The notes below the pieces were generated by a model that saw only the letters and a program-made list of their open reading frames with translations, made no database searches and was not told where the DNA came from. This document shows positions 1-5,357 of a stretch of DNA of 5,357 nucleotides, in pieces. Position numbers and translations under genes: made by a program. Source of the DNA: JBPCPM01 sp050999155 (lineage in GTDB: Bacteria > Actinomycetota > Thermoleophilia > Solirubrobacterales > 70-9); NCBI GenBank assembly GCA_050999155.1, contig JBPCPM010000174.1, forward strand, positions 1-5,357, written 5' to 3'. Within the stretch, counting starts at the first letter, position 1. Every line of letters starts with the position of its first letter.

Positions 1-225
1 GTCGGAGTGGGCCTCGATGGCGGCCAGCAGCAGGGCTGCCTTGCCCGTGAAGCGGCCGTAGATGACACCCGTGGTGCAGCCGACCCGGCGGGCGATCTTG
101 GCGACGCCCGCCCCGTCGTATCCCTTCTCCGCGAACACCTCGGCCGCGGCCGACACCAGCTTGGCGCGGATCGGATCCTCGCCGCTGATCGTCTCGGGCA
201 CTGTCGCGGGCTGGAGTGCGGGCAT
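1..225 (-). CDS. TetR/AcrR-family transcriptional regulator, N-terminal part (runs off the window)
   Basis: Reading the minus strand from the ATG at 225 gives 75 uninterrupted codons up to the window edge; the C-terminal ligand-binding domain is not in view. Residues about 18-75 form a classic TetR N-terminal DNA-binding domain: a first helix (IRAKLVSAAAEVFAEKGYDG, 19-38), the helix-turn-helix (VAKIARRVGCTTGVIYGRF, 41-59), then a GKAALLLAAI segment matching the family's F-x-x-K-x-x-L-L motif. TetR proteins are usually about 190-220 residues, homodimeric cytoplasmic repressors released by a small ligand. The ligand cannot be inferred here. The gene follows trpD on the same strand after 22 bp, and a perfect palindrome (237-252) just upstream is a likely self-operator. 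GGAG directly abuts the ATG with no spacing, so it is a poor Shine-Dalgarno. The family call is firm; the target genes are unknown. Confidence 0.9.
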   Translation of the reverse strand, partial: MPALQPATVPETISGEDPIRAKLVSAAAEVFAEKGYDGAGVAKIARRVGCTTGVIYGRFTGKAALLLAAIEAHSD

Positions 226-234
226 CTCCACCCC

Positions 235-264
235 AGGATAACGGACGTTATCGGCTCTGTCCAA
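235..264 (-). promoter_or_regulatory. Possible promoter for the TetR gene
   Basis: On the minus strand a -35-like TTGGAC (264-259) is followed after 18 bp by TATCCT (240-235), which keeps the three best-conserved -10 positions (T1, A2, T6). The predicted transcription start falls near 228, only a few bases before the ATG at 225, so the mRNA would be leaderless or nearly so, as is common in actinobacteria. This would explain why no properly spaced ribosome-binding site is present. The -35 match is only three of six, so the call rests mainly on the -10, the position and the overlapping palindrome. Confidence 0.35.
237..252. promoter_or_regulatory. Candidate TetR operator: perfect 16-bp palindrome upstream of the repressor gene
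   Basis: The sequence GATAACG-GA-CGTTATC is an exact inverted repeat with 7-bp arms and a 2-bp centre. It overlaps the TAA stop of trpD (248-250) and ends 11 bp before the TetR start codon. Its size, symmetry and position directly before a TetR gene are what is expected of a TetR-family autoregulatory operator. It also lies across the spacer and -10 element of the possible promoter at 235-264, where a bound dimer would block RNA polymerase. There is no T-tract, so it is not a convincing intrinsic terminator for trpD. The symmetry is seen directly; its role as an operator is inferred. Confidence 0.55.
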
Positions 265-1321
265 CCTCCCGTCGAGCCTCCGCCTGGGACACCTCTACCA
301 GCCGCGCCAGCGCCGCCGCGGCCGCGCCCGAATCGAGCGATTCGCCGGCCGCCCGGATGCCCGCCGGCAGGTCCTCGGCCAGGCCTGCCGCCAGCAGGGC
401 CGCCCCCGCGTTCAGCACCACGATGTCGCGATGTGGTCCGCTCCGACCCGCCAGCACGCTCTTGGCGAGCCGGGCGTTCTCCGCCGGGGCACCACCCACC
501 AGCTCCTCACGCCGCGAGAGCCCGAACCCGAGCTGGGTGGGGTCGACGTCCCAGCCGGTCACGGCCCCGGCGTGGAGCTCCAGCACCGTGGAGGGCCCGG
601 TGGTGGTCAGCTCGTCTAGCCCGTCGCCGCCGTGCACGATGAGCGCCCGCTCGATGCTGCGGGCCCGCAGCACCTCCACCATGCGCTGCGCCATCTGCTG
701 GTCGGCGACGCCGATGAGCGCACGGCGCACCCGGCCCGGGTTGCAGAGCGGGCCGAGGACGTTGAAGGCGGTGGGGATGCCCAGATCCGCCCGGGCGGGA
801 CCGGCGTGTCTCATGGCGGGGTGGTAGCGGGGCGCGAAGCAGAAGCCGATCCCGGCCTCGGCCACACAGCGAGCCACCCCGTCCGGACCCAGCTCGATCG
901 CCACGTCGAGCGCTTCGAGCAGGTCAGCGGCCCCGCAGGCCGATGAAGCGGCCCGGTTTCCGTGCTTGCACACCGTGGCGCCCGCACCGGCCGCGACGAG
1001 CGCGGCAAGCGTGCTCACGTTGATGGTGTGGGCCCGGTCGCCGCCCGTGCCCACCACGTCGATCACAGGGCCGGACGTGTCTATGTCCACGACGGTTGAC
1101 GCCGCGAGCATGGCGTCCACCATGCCGAGCAACTCGTCGACGGTCTCGCCCTTCATCCGCAGTGCCACCACGAAGGCGGCTATCTGCGCCGGGCTGGCCG
1201 CACCGTCGAGGATCTCGGTCATCGCGGCCCGAGCAGCCTCCCGATCGAGGTCGCGGCCTTCCATGAGTCGGCCGAGCACCCCCGGCCAGCCTCCGTGCTC
1301 GGCGAAGGTGAGATCGGCCAT
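248..1321 (-). CDS. trpD: Anthranilate phosphoribosyltransferase
   Basis: This is a complete 357-residue TrpD, close to the usual family length of about 340-370. It transfers phosphoribose from PRPP to anthranilate, the second step of tryptophan synthesis from chorismate, in the cytoplasm and with Mg2+. Signature motifs appear in order: GTGGD (91-95) and NVST (101-104) of the PRPP/pyrophosphate loop, KHGNRAASS (119-127), FAPRYHPAMRH (162-172), Arg177 in the position that binds anthranilate, the FNVLGPLCNPG segment (187-197), and GDGLDE (222-227), whose Asp-Glu pair binds the second Mg2+. The ATG at 1321 gives the expected N-terminal helical domain; the next Met (residue 20) would cut into it. 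There is no fused glutamine amidotransferase (TrpG) domain and no other trp gene in the window. No Shine-Dalgarno is visible; a strong hairpin (1323-1355) ends one base before the ATG. The TetR gene follows after 22 bp. Confidence 0.97.
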   Translation of the reverse strand: MADLTFAEHGGWPGVLGRLMEGRDLDREAARAAMTEILDGAASPAQIAAFVVALRMKGETVDELLGMVDAMLAASTVVDIDTSGPVIDVVGTGGDRAHTINVSTLAALVAAGAGATVCKHGNRAASSACGAADLLEALDVAIELGPDGVARCVAEAGIGFCFAPRYHPAMRHAGPARADLGIPTAFNVLGPLCNPGRVRRALIGVADQQMAQRMVEVLRARSIERALIVHGGDGLDELTTTGPSTVLELHAGAVTGWDVDPTQLGFGLSRREELVGGAPAENARLAKSVLAGRSGPHRDIVVLNAGAALLAAGLAEDLPAGIRAAGESLDSGAAAAALARLVEVSQAEARREVGQSR

Positions 1322-1322
1322 G

Positions 1323-1355
1323 GGCAGCGACGCTACCGGGCGGGGCGTCGCTGCC
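1323..1355 (-). repeat. 11-bp perfect inverted repeat (hairpin) directly before the trpD start codon
   Basis: Positions 1323-1333 (GGCAGCGACGC) and 1345-1355 (GCGTCGCTGCC) are exact reverse complements separated by 11 nt. As minus-strand RNA this makes an 11-bp stem with nine G-C and two A-U pairs and an 11-nt loop. It occupies 33 of the 43 nt between the stop of the large regulator and the ATG of trpD, with one base between stem and start codon. No U-tract follows, so it is not a textbook intrinsic terminator. It could end or stabilise the upstream transcript, restrain trpD translation, or be a dimer-binding site in DNA. A TAGCGT at 1335-1330 fits the actinobacterial TANNNT -10 form and lies 8 nt before the ATG, but has no good -35. 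The repeat is certain; its function is not. Confidence 0.6.
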
Positions 1356-1364
1356 GAACGTGCA

Positions 1365-4300
1365 TCAGGGTGGGACTGAGCTCGACGTGCGGGTCAGCGC
1401 CTGGCGCGCCCTCGCCTCCAGCAGGGGCATGCCGAGAGCGCCATAGCACTCGATCGCCGAGGTCAGCAGATCCCGGGCGCGACCTTGGTCCTCCGGGCGG
1501 CCGCGGTCGACGAGCATCTCCCCGAACCAGTGCTCCACCTGCGGCATGTCCATCGTGTCGTCGATCTCCTCGGCCCTGCGCAACGCAGCGTCGAAGTGGC
1601 GGACGGCGTCGTCCCACTGCCCGCCGGCGGCAGCGGCCATGCCGGCGACGCGGTCCGTCAGCGCGAAGTCGAACCCTGTCACCGGCACGTCGTCGACCAA
1701 CGCCGCGACGACCGGGTAGAGCGCCGCCGCCTCCGCTGGCAGGTCGGCCACGACACAGGCCTGGACCGTGGTCATCACCCGGAAGATCTGGCCGATCGGC
1801 GGACGGGCACCAGGCGCGGGCAAGGTCGATCGGCCGGCGTCGAGGAGCTGCCGACAGGTCTCCGTCTCTCCCCGCCAGGCGTGCACCAGCAGGTCGTAGC
1901 CCTGGCCGAGCCCAGTCCACGCGGACACCGGCTCGAGGTCGATCGCCTCGCGGACGTGCTCGGCTGCATCATCGAGGTCGCCTCTGAGCACGGACACGAG
2001 GGCGACGAAGATGTGGGACTGGGTGGACCAGGGAGACTCCACGCTGGAGAAGGCCTCCAGGTCGTCGCGACCAGCGCGTTCGAAGACGTCCAGGTCCGCG
2101 CCGAAGGCCCGCGACATCGCCACCCCGCGGAGGCACAGCACCTCTCCCCCGCGGTGTCCGAGGCGCCGTCCCAGCTCCATCCCCTCGGCGGCGAGCCGCC
2201 GGCCCTCCGCCATCTCGTCCGGCCGGCCGCTGAGGATGAGGGGGAACGAGGTCCAGGCCAGGGCGTCGACCAGGTACCACTGGTCGTTGGTCTTGCGCAT
2301 CTCGTGGATCGCTGCTCGCCCTGATTCGAGCGCTTCACGGACCCAGCCGTTGCACCACTGAGAGATCGAGCGACCCCACAGCACCCGGCCCAGGGTGCGG
2401 TCGTCCCCGATGGACCGAGCGATCTCCTCGGCTTCGTCGAGCAGCGGGGCCGCTGCCTCGTAGAAGCCGGCCAGACCCAACATCCCACCGTTGAGGGCGA
2501 GCAGCAGCGATCGTGCCGCCGTGCGCTGGTCTCCGACGATCGCCAACCCGCGAGCGAAGGTGGCGAAAGCCTCCTCGAAGCGGTTGAGCCACACGAGCAG
2601 GTACCCCGCCTCGTAGCAGAGGTCCGCGGCGTCATCGACGAGATCCCTCTCGGCGAAGGTGGCGATCAGCTCGTCCCAGATCGTGATGCACTCGTCGAAG
2701 CGACCGAGGGCCCGCACCGCCGACCCCCGCCGCAGCAGGAGCTCCGAACGGCGGCCGTGATCATCCGGGTCCACGATCGAGAGGGCGTCGTCGACGGCGC
2801 TCAGGGCCTCCTCGAAGGCGGCGGCCTCCAACGCCCGCTCTGCCGCCAGCTCGAGGAACTCGAGCGTCCGCTCGCGGTCGGCGGCCGAACCCGCCGCGAG
2901 GAGGTGGTGGGCGATCTCTGACGGCCGATCGTGGCGGGCCCGACGATCTGTGCGCTCGATGGCGTCGGCCACCGCTAGGTGGAGCCGCTGGCGTCGCAGT
3001 ACGGACAGGCCCGAGAGCAACGTCTGGCGGATCAGCTCGTGCCCGAACGAGTAGTGCACCTCGCCGCCCCGCTCCTCGGCGACGATCACTCGGGCCGCCT
3101 CGGCCGCCTCGACGACGTCGATGAGGCGGCCGCTGTCGACGTCGACGATCTCCTCCAGGAGATCGAACGGGAAGCCGCGCCCGACGACAGCTCCGGCGGC
3201 GAGGATCTTCCTCGCGTCGTCGCCCAGCCGTTCGAGGCGCCGCCCGACCACCAGGCGCACGCTCTCCGGCACATCGAGCTCGTCGACGTGGATGTCTGAG
3301 CGGAACTCTCCTCCGTCGAACAGCGTGCCGTCCTCGGCCAGGTGGCGGAACACCTCCTCGACGAAGAACGGGTTGCCCTCGGTCTCATCGAAGATGGCAT
3401 CGACCACGACCGCGGGGGCGGTCTTGCCGGCCAGGCCCTCGATCATGGTGGCCACGGTGGCCCGGTCGAACCGCCGGACCGGAAGGCGCTCGACGAGCCG
3501 GTCTCGCGTCAGCCGCTCCAGCGCGACCGCGAGGGGTCGCGACACGTCGAGCTCCACGTCACGGTAGGTCCCCACACCCAGAACCCTCAGATCCGGCATC
3601 AGCGCCGCCATGTGCTCGATGAGCAGCAGGGTCGATTCGTCGGCCCAGTGGACGTCGTCCATCACTATCATCAGCGGGAAGCGGTGCGAGCCGCGCGAGA
3701 CGAACGAGCCGACCGCGTTGAAGAAGTAGCGCTGTTGCTGCTCGGGCGGCAGGTCGAGTGGCTCGGGGATGTCGGGGAAGCGGCGGCGCAGCGCGGGAAC
3801 CATCCGCGCCACCTCCGGGGCGTCGTCACCCATGTCCTCGCGCACGATCTCGGGCGGCATCAGGGCCAGCGCCTGCTCCAGCATCTCCACGAACGGCGAG
3901 TAGGGGACGGCGCCCTCCGACTCGTAGCAGCGGCCGAACAAAGCCAGCGCGCCCCGCTGCTCCGCCTCCCGGATGAGCTGCTTCACGAGCGTGGTCTTGC
4001 CCACTCCCGGCTCACCGCCGACCAGCACGAGGCCACCGCGCCCGTCGAGGGCGTCGAGGAGGCGCGAGCGGAGCACCTCGATCTCGCGGTCCCGCCCGAC
4101 GAACACCTGCTCGGGCAGGGCCGTCGTCTCCCGCACCCGGATGACCTCCCAGAGTTGCCACGGTTGAGGGAACCCCTTGAGCTGGAACTCCCCGGCGTCG
4201 CGGAAGCTGACGTCGGGGACGGTGCCGGCGAGCTGGCGGGTCACATCCGAGACCAGGATCTGACCGCCCGAGCCGGCCGCGCATACCCGGGATGCGGCGT

Positions 4301-4655
4301 GGACTGCTTCGCCCGAGAGCTGCCCGTCCGCCCAGGCCACCTCTCCCGTGTTGAGGCCTATTCGGATGCTCAGCAACGCGCCGCTGCGGGCCTGGTTGAA
4401 CCCGTCGAGAGCCTTCTGGATGCCGATGGCGCATGCCAGCGCCCGGCGGGTCGACACGAAGACGGCCAGGAACCCGTCGCCGAGAGCAGCCCCCTGGTCG
4501 AAGCCCTTGTTGGCTGCGATCTGACCGCGCACCAGCTCGTCGTGCAGACGGAACAGCTCGTCGGCAGCGCCGTCGCCGACCTTGGTCCGCAGCGCGGTGG
4601 AGCCCACGACGTCGGTGAACATCATCGTCACCGGACCCTCGGGCAATTCCGGCAT
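1365..4655 (-). CDS. Class III nucleotide cyclase-homology domain / AAA (STAND-like) ATPase / TPR signalling protein
   Basis: This is a 1096-residue multidomain cytoplasmic protein with no visible signal peptide or membrane segment. Residues about 1-170 are a class III adenylate/guanylate cyclase homology domain: FTDVVGST (13-20) with metal ligand Asp15, GDGFLAVF (59-66) with Asp60, IRIGLNTGEV (97-106) and the domain end LKGFPQPWQLWEV. The usual substrate-specifying Lys and Asp are Ala56 and Gln112, and the transition-state Asn is His119; Arg123 is kept. The domain is therefore probably not a normal adenylate cyclase. Next comes an AAA_16-type ATPase: Walker A GEPGVGKT (214-221), Walker B ending in Asp333-Asp334 followed by HWAD, then TEGNPFFVEE (425-434) and FGHELIRQTLL (537-547), as in MalT-type STAND proteins. 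From about 595 to the end it is helical with TPR-like repeats. Unlike Rv0386-type relatives it has no C-terminal LuxR helix-turn-helix. I chose the ATG at 4655 because the family typically begins MPELP just before the cyclase domain, and a GGGGGGA run precedes it. GTG 4664 or TTG 4670 would add 3 or 5 residues. WhiB lies 45 bp upstream and trpD 43 bp downstream. The signal and partner are unknown. Confidence 0.92.
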   Translation of the reverse strand: MPELPEGPVTMMFTDVVGSTALRTKVGDGAADELFRLHDELVRGQIAANKGFDQGAALGDGFLAVFVSTRRALACAIGIQKALDGFNQARSGALLSIRIGLNTGEVAWADGQLSGEAVHAASRVCAAGSGGQILVSDVTRQLAGTVPDVSFRDAGEFQLKGFPQPWQLWEVIRVRETTALPEQVFVGRDREIEVLRSRLLDALDGRGGLVLVGGEPGVGKTTLVKQLIREAEQRGALALFGRCYESEGAVPYSPFVEMLEQALALMPPEIVREDMGDDAPEVARMVPALRRRFPDIPEPLDLPPEQQQRYFFNAVGSFVSRGSHRFPLMIVMDDVHWADESTLLLIEHMAALMPDLRVLGVGTYRDVELDVSRPLAVALERLTRDRLVERLPVRRFDRATVATMIEGLAGKTAPAVVVDAIFDETEGNPFFVEEVFRHLAEDGTLFDGGEFRSDIHVDELDVPESVRLVVGRRLERLGDDARKILAAGAVVGRGFPFDLLEEIVDVDSGRLIDVVEAAEAARVIVAEERGGEVHYSFGHELIRQTLLSGLSVLRRQRLHLAVADAIERTDRRARHDRPSEIAHHLLAAGSAADRERTLEFLELAAERALEAAAFEEALSAVDDALSIVDPDDHGRRSELLLRRGSAVRALGRFDECITIWDELIATFAERDLVDDAADLCYEAGYLLVWLNRFEEAFATFARGLAIVGDQRTAARSLLLALNGGMLGLAGFYEAAAPLLDEAEEIARSIGDDRTLGRVLWGRSISQWCNGWVREALESGRAAIHEMRKTNDQWYLVDALAWTSFPLILSGRPDEMAEGRRLAAEGMELGRRLGHRGGEVLCLRGVAMSRAFGADLDVFERAGRDDLEAFSSVESPWSTQSHIFVALVSVLRGDLDDAAEHVREAIDLEPVSAWTGLGQGYDLLVHAWRGETETCRQLLDAGRSTLPAPGARPPIGQIFRVMTTVQACVVADLPAEAAALYPVVAALVDDVPVTGFDFALTDRVAGMAAAAGGQWDDAVRHFDAALRRAEEIDDTMDMPQVEHWFGEMLVDRGRPEDQGRARDLLTSAIECYGALGMPLLEARARQALTRTSSSVPP

Positions 4656-4700
4656 TCCCCCCACCGGCAAAGCCTATGGCTCTACGAGCACCAACGCCTG

Positions 4701-4931
4701 CTAGCTGGCGCGGCGGCGCTGGCGGAGTATGCGGCGGCGTTCCTTCTCGGTCGCCCCGCCCCACACGCCGTCCTTCTCCCGGCCCTGCAAGGCGTACTCC
4801 AGGCAGGTCTCCTGCACGGAGCACTGGCGACACACCACCTTCGCCTCCGCGGCTTCCTCGTCGGAGGCCGGGTAGAAGATGTCGGGGTCGAGTCCACGGC
4901 AGGCCGACTGGCGGCGCCAAAGGAGTTCCAT
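4701..4931 (-). CDS. WhiB-family iron-sulfur transcriptional regulator
   Basis: This compact 76-residue protein has every hallmark of the Wbl family: four cysteines in the pattern Cys11...Cys34-x2-Cys37-x5-Cys43 that bind a [4Fe-4S] cluster, followed by the G-[VI]-W-G-G turn (GVWGG, 55-59) and a basic tail (RRRILRQRRR) expected to contact DNA. WhiB proteins sense redox state or nitric oxide through the cluster and act by binding the principal sigma factor's region 4. The segment DPDIFYP (15-21) after the first cysteine is also typical. The ATG at 4931 is the only start that gives the complete N-terminus including Cys11. No Shine-Dalgarno is visible before it, only a C-rich stretch. It lies between the BldC-like gene (84 bp upstream) and the cyclase-like regulator (45 bp downstream) on the same strand. 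I cannot assign it to WhiA/WhiB/WhiD or Wbl numbered subgroups from sequence reading alone, so no symbol is given. Confidence 0.95.
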   Translation of the reverse strand: MELLWRRQSACRGLDPDIFYPASDEEAAEAKVVCRQCSVQETCLEYALQGREKDGVWGGATEKERRRILRQRRRAS

Positions 4932-5015
4932 GGGTCGGGGGGCGGCTCTTCGTCTCGGGGGCGGGGCTTTGGCGCAGTCTCCGCGCGACAGCCGAGTCGA
5001 TGCAAACGCGAAGGT
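4932..5015. other. 84-bp intergenic gap between the BldC-like and WhiB genes
   Basis: This is the longest gap between complete genes in the window, with no ORF that continues the WhiB frame upstream. On the minus strand it begins fairly AT-rich just after the BldC-like stop and becomes a C-rich stretch immediately before the WhiB ATG. It is the natural place for a WhiB promoter, but I see no convincing -35/-10 pair, no Shine-Dalgarno and no terminator hairpin. It may simply be an untranslated spacer in an operon, or hold a promoter for an alternative sigma factor that I cannot recognise. Confidence 0.4.
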
Positions 5016-5264
5016 TTACTCGCCCGCGTCGGCGCGGCGGAACAGCTCCCAAACCTCGTCCGCGGGGTAGCGGCGGTGGCCGCCGGGGGTTCGCACGGAG
5101 GGGATACGACCCCGCCGCGCCCAATCGGTGACCGCCCGCTCGGACACCTGGAACAGCAGCGCCACCTCACGGGTGCGCAGCAGACGACCCCGCATCCCGC
5201 TGGGCAGGACCCCGTTGTCGATCAGCTCATCCAGCAACTCCTCGCGATCCCGCACCTTCTCCAC
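5016..5264 (-). CDS. BldC-like small MerR-type helix-turn-helix DNA-binding protein
   Basis: With the GTG at 5264 as start this is 82 residues. Residues about 28-75 form a winged helix-turn-helix of the MerR/excisionase type: LLRTREVALLFQVSE, then RAVTDWARRGRIPSVRT and the wing GGHRRY (61-66). The pattern L-L-[TR]-x-x-E-V-A-x-x-F-x-V...V-T-x-W-A-x-x-G...S-x-R-T-x-G-G-H-R-R-Y is that of Streptomyces BldC, a developmental regulator that binds direct repeats as head-to-tail oligomers. A phage-type excisionase is less likely given the strong BldC-type wing and the WhiB neighbour. The start is uncertain: GTG 5255 is preceded by GGAG with 3-nt spacing, ATG 5195 would leave just the HTH, and a TTG at 5345 would add 27 residues of low-complexity appearance. 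I prefer 5264 because it keeps an amphipathic RDREELLDELIDNGVLPS segment and has a G-rich stretch 5-10 nt upstream. The stop is TAA at 5016-5018. Confidence 0.85.
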   Translation of the reverse strand: MEKVRDREELLDELIDNGVLPSGMRGRLLRTREVALLFQVSERAVTDWARRGRIPSVRTPGGHRRYPADEVWELFRRADAGE

Positions 5265-5357
5265 ACCTGCCCCCCGGGGTTGCTCGGCTCGGCGCAGCGC
5301 CGACTGGCTCAGTGCGAGTGTGCCCGACCGCGGCCGTTCCGGCAACCGTCCGAAATC

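Noticed and set aside
237..252. Reading the trpD-tetR palindrome as an intrinsic terminator
   Set aside because: The stem is only 7 bp with a 2-nt centre, too tight for an RNA hairpin loop, and is followed by CTGGGG rather than a U-tract; a DNA operator fits better.
216..827. Plus-strand open frames opposite trpD and tetR
   Set aside because: They lie antisense to trpD, whose catalytic motifs are intact, and their Ser/Ala/Arg-rich translations match nothing recognisable.
1485..2324. 279-codon plus-strand open frame opposite the large regulator
   Set aside because: It is antisense to a protein with clear domain signatures, its translation is a low-complexity mix of Arg, His, Gly and Pro with no recognisable motif, and such long antisense frames are expected in GC-rich DNA.
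4656..4670. Extended start (TTG 4670 or GTG 4664) for the cyclase-ATPase protein
   Set aside because: The ATG at 4655 gives the family-typical MPELP opening; the extra residues add nothing and TTG is a rare start. GTG 4664 remains possible if the transcript is leaderless.
4671..4681. Short palindrome AGCC-TAT-GGCT between the WhiB gene and the cyclase-like gene
   Set aside because: Arms of only 4 bp with no T-tract are expected by chance; too short to support a terminator or operator.
5004..5017. AAAC-GCGAAG-GTTT symmetry at the end of the BldC-like gene
   Set aside because: Arms of 4 bp overlapping a stop codon, with no T-tract; consistent with chance.
4012..5124. 370-codon minus-strand open frame crossing WhiB and the cyclase domain
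   Set aside because: It is a frame-shifted shadow of the WhiB and cyclase genes, very rich in Arg/Pro/Gly, with no domain; the real genes in the other frames carry the family motifs.

Overview
The window looks like a piece of a GC-rich actinomycete chromosome (Actinomycetota). Two small genes support this: a WhiB-type iron-sulfur protein, a family essentially confined to Actinobacteria and their phages, and a BldC-like small MerR-type DNA-binding protein. GC is visibly high throughout and there is almost no intergenic DNA. A deep-branching lineage such as Acidimicrobiia is plausible, but the sequence alone does not prove it.

All five recognisable genes lie on the minus strand, so reading order runs from high to low coordinates: BldC-like HTH protein (5264-5016), WhiB protein (4931-4701), a very large cyclase-homology/AAA-ATPase/TPR protein (4655-1365), anthranilate phosphoribosyltransferase trpD (1321-248), and the N-terminal 75 residues of a TetR-family repressor (225-1), which continues past the window edge. 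Gaps are 84, 45, 43 and 22 bp. This permits one polycistronic unit, but the DNA between genes also suggests internal control points.

Four of the five genes are regulators or signalling proteins and only trpD is metabolic. The large protein belongs to the actinobacterial class III cyclase-STAND ATPase-TPR architecture. Its cyclase domain keeps both metal-binding aspartates but has lost the substrate-specifying and transition-state positions, so it is probably a sensor or regulatory module rather than an ordinary adenylate cyclase. It has no C-terminal LuxR helix-turn-helix and no membrane segment.

Two intergenic signals stand out. A perfect 7-2-7 inverted repeat (237-252) in the trpD-tetR junction lies across a possible -35/-10 pair and is a good candidate for the TetR autoregulatory operator. 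An 11-bp perfect inverted repeat (1323-1355) fills most of the gap between the large regulator and trpD and ends one base before the trpD start codon. Shine-Dalgarno sequences are poor in front of most genes, and the tetR arrangement suggests leaderless or near-leaderless expression. I saw no RNA genes, CRISPR arrays, insertion sequences or attachment sites.
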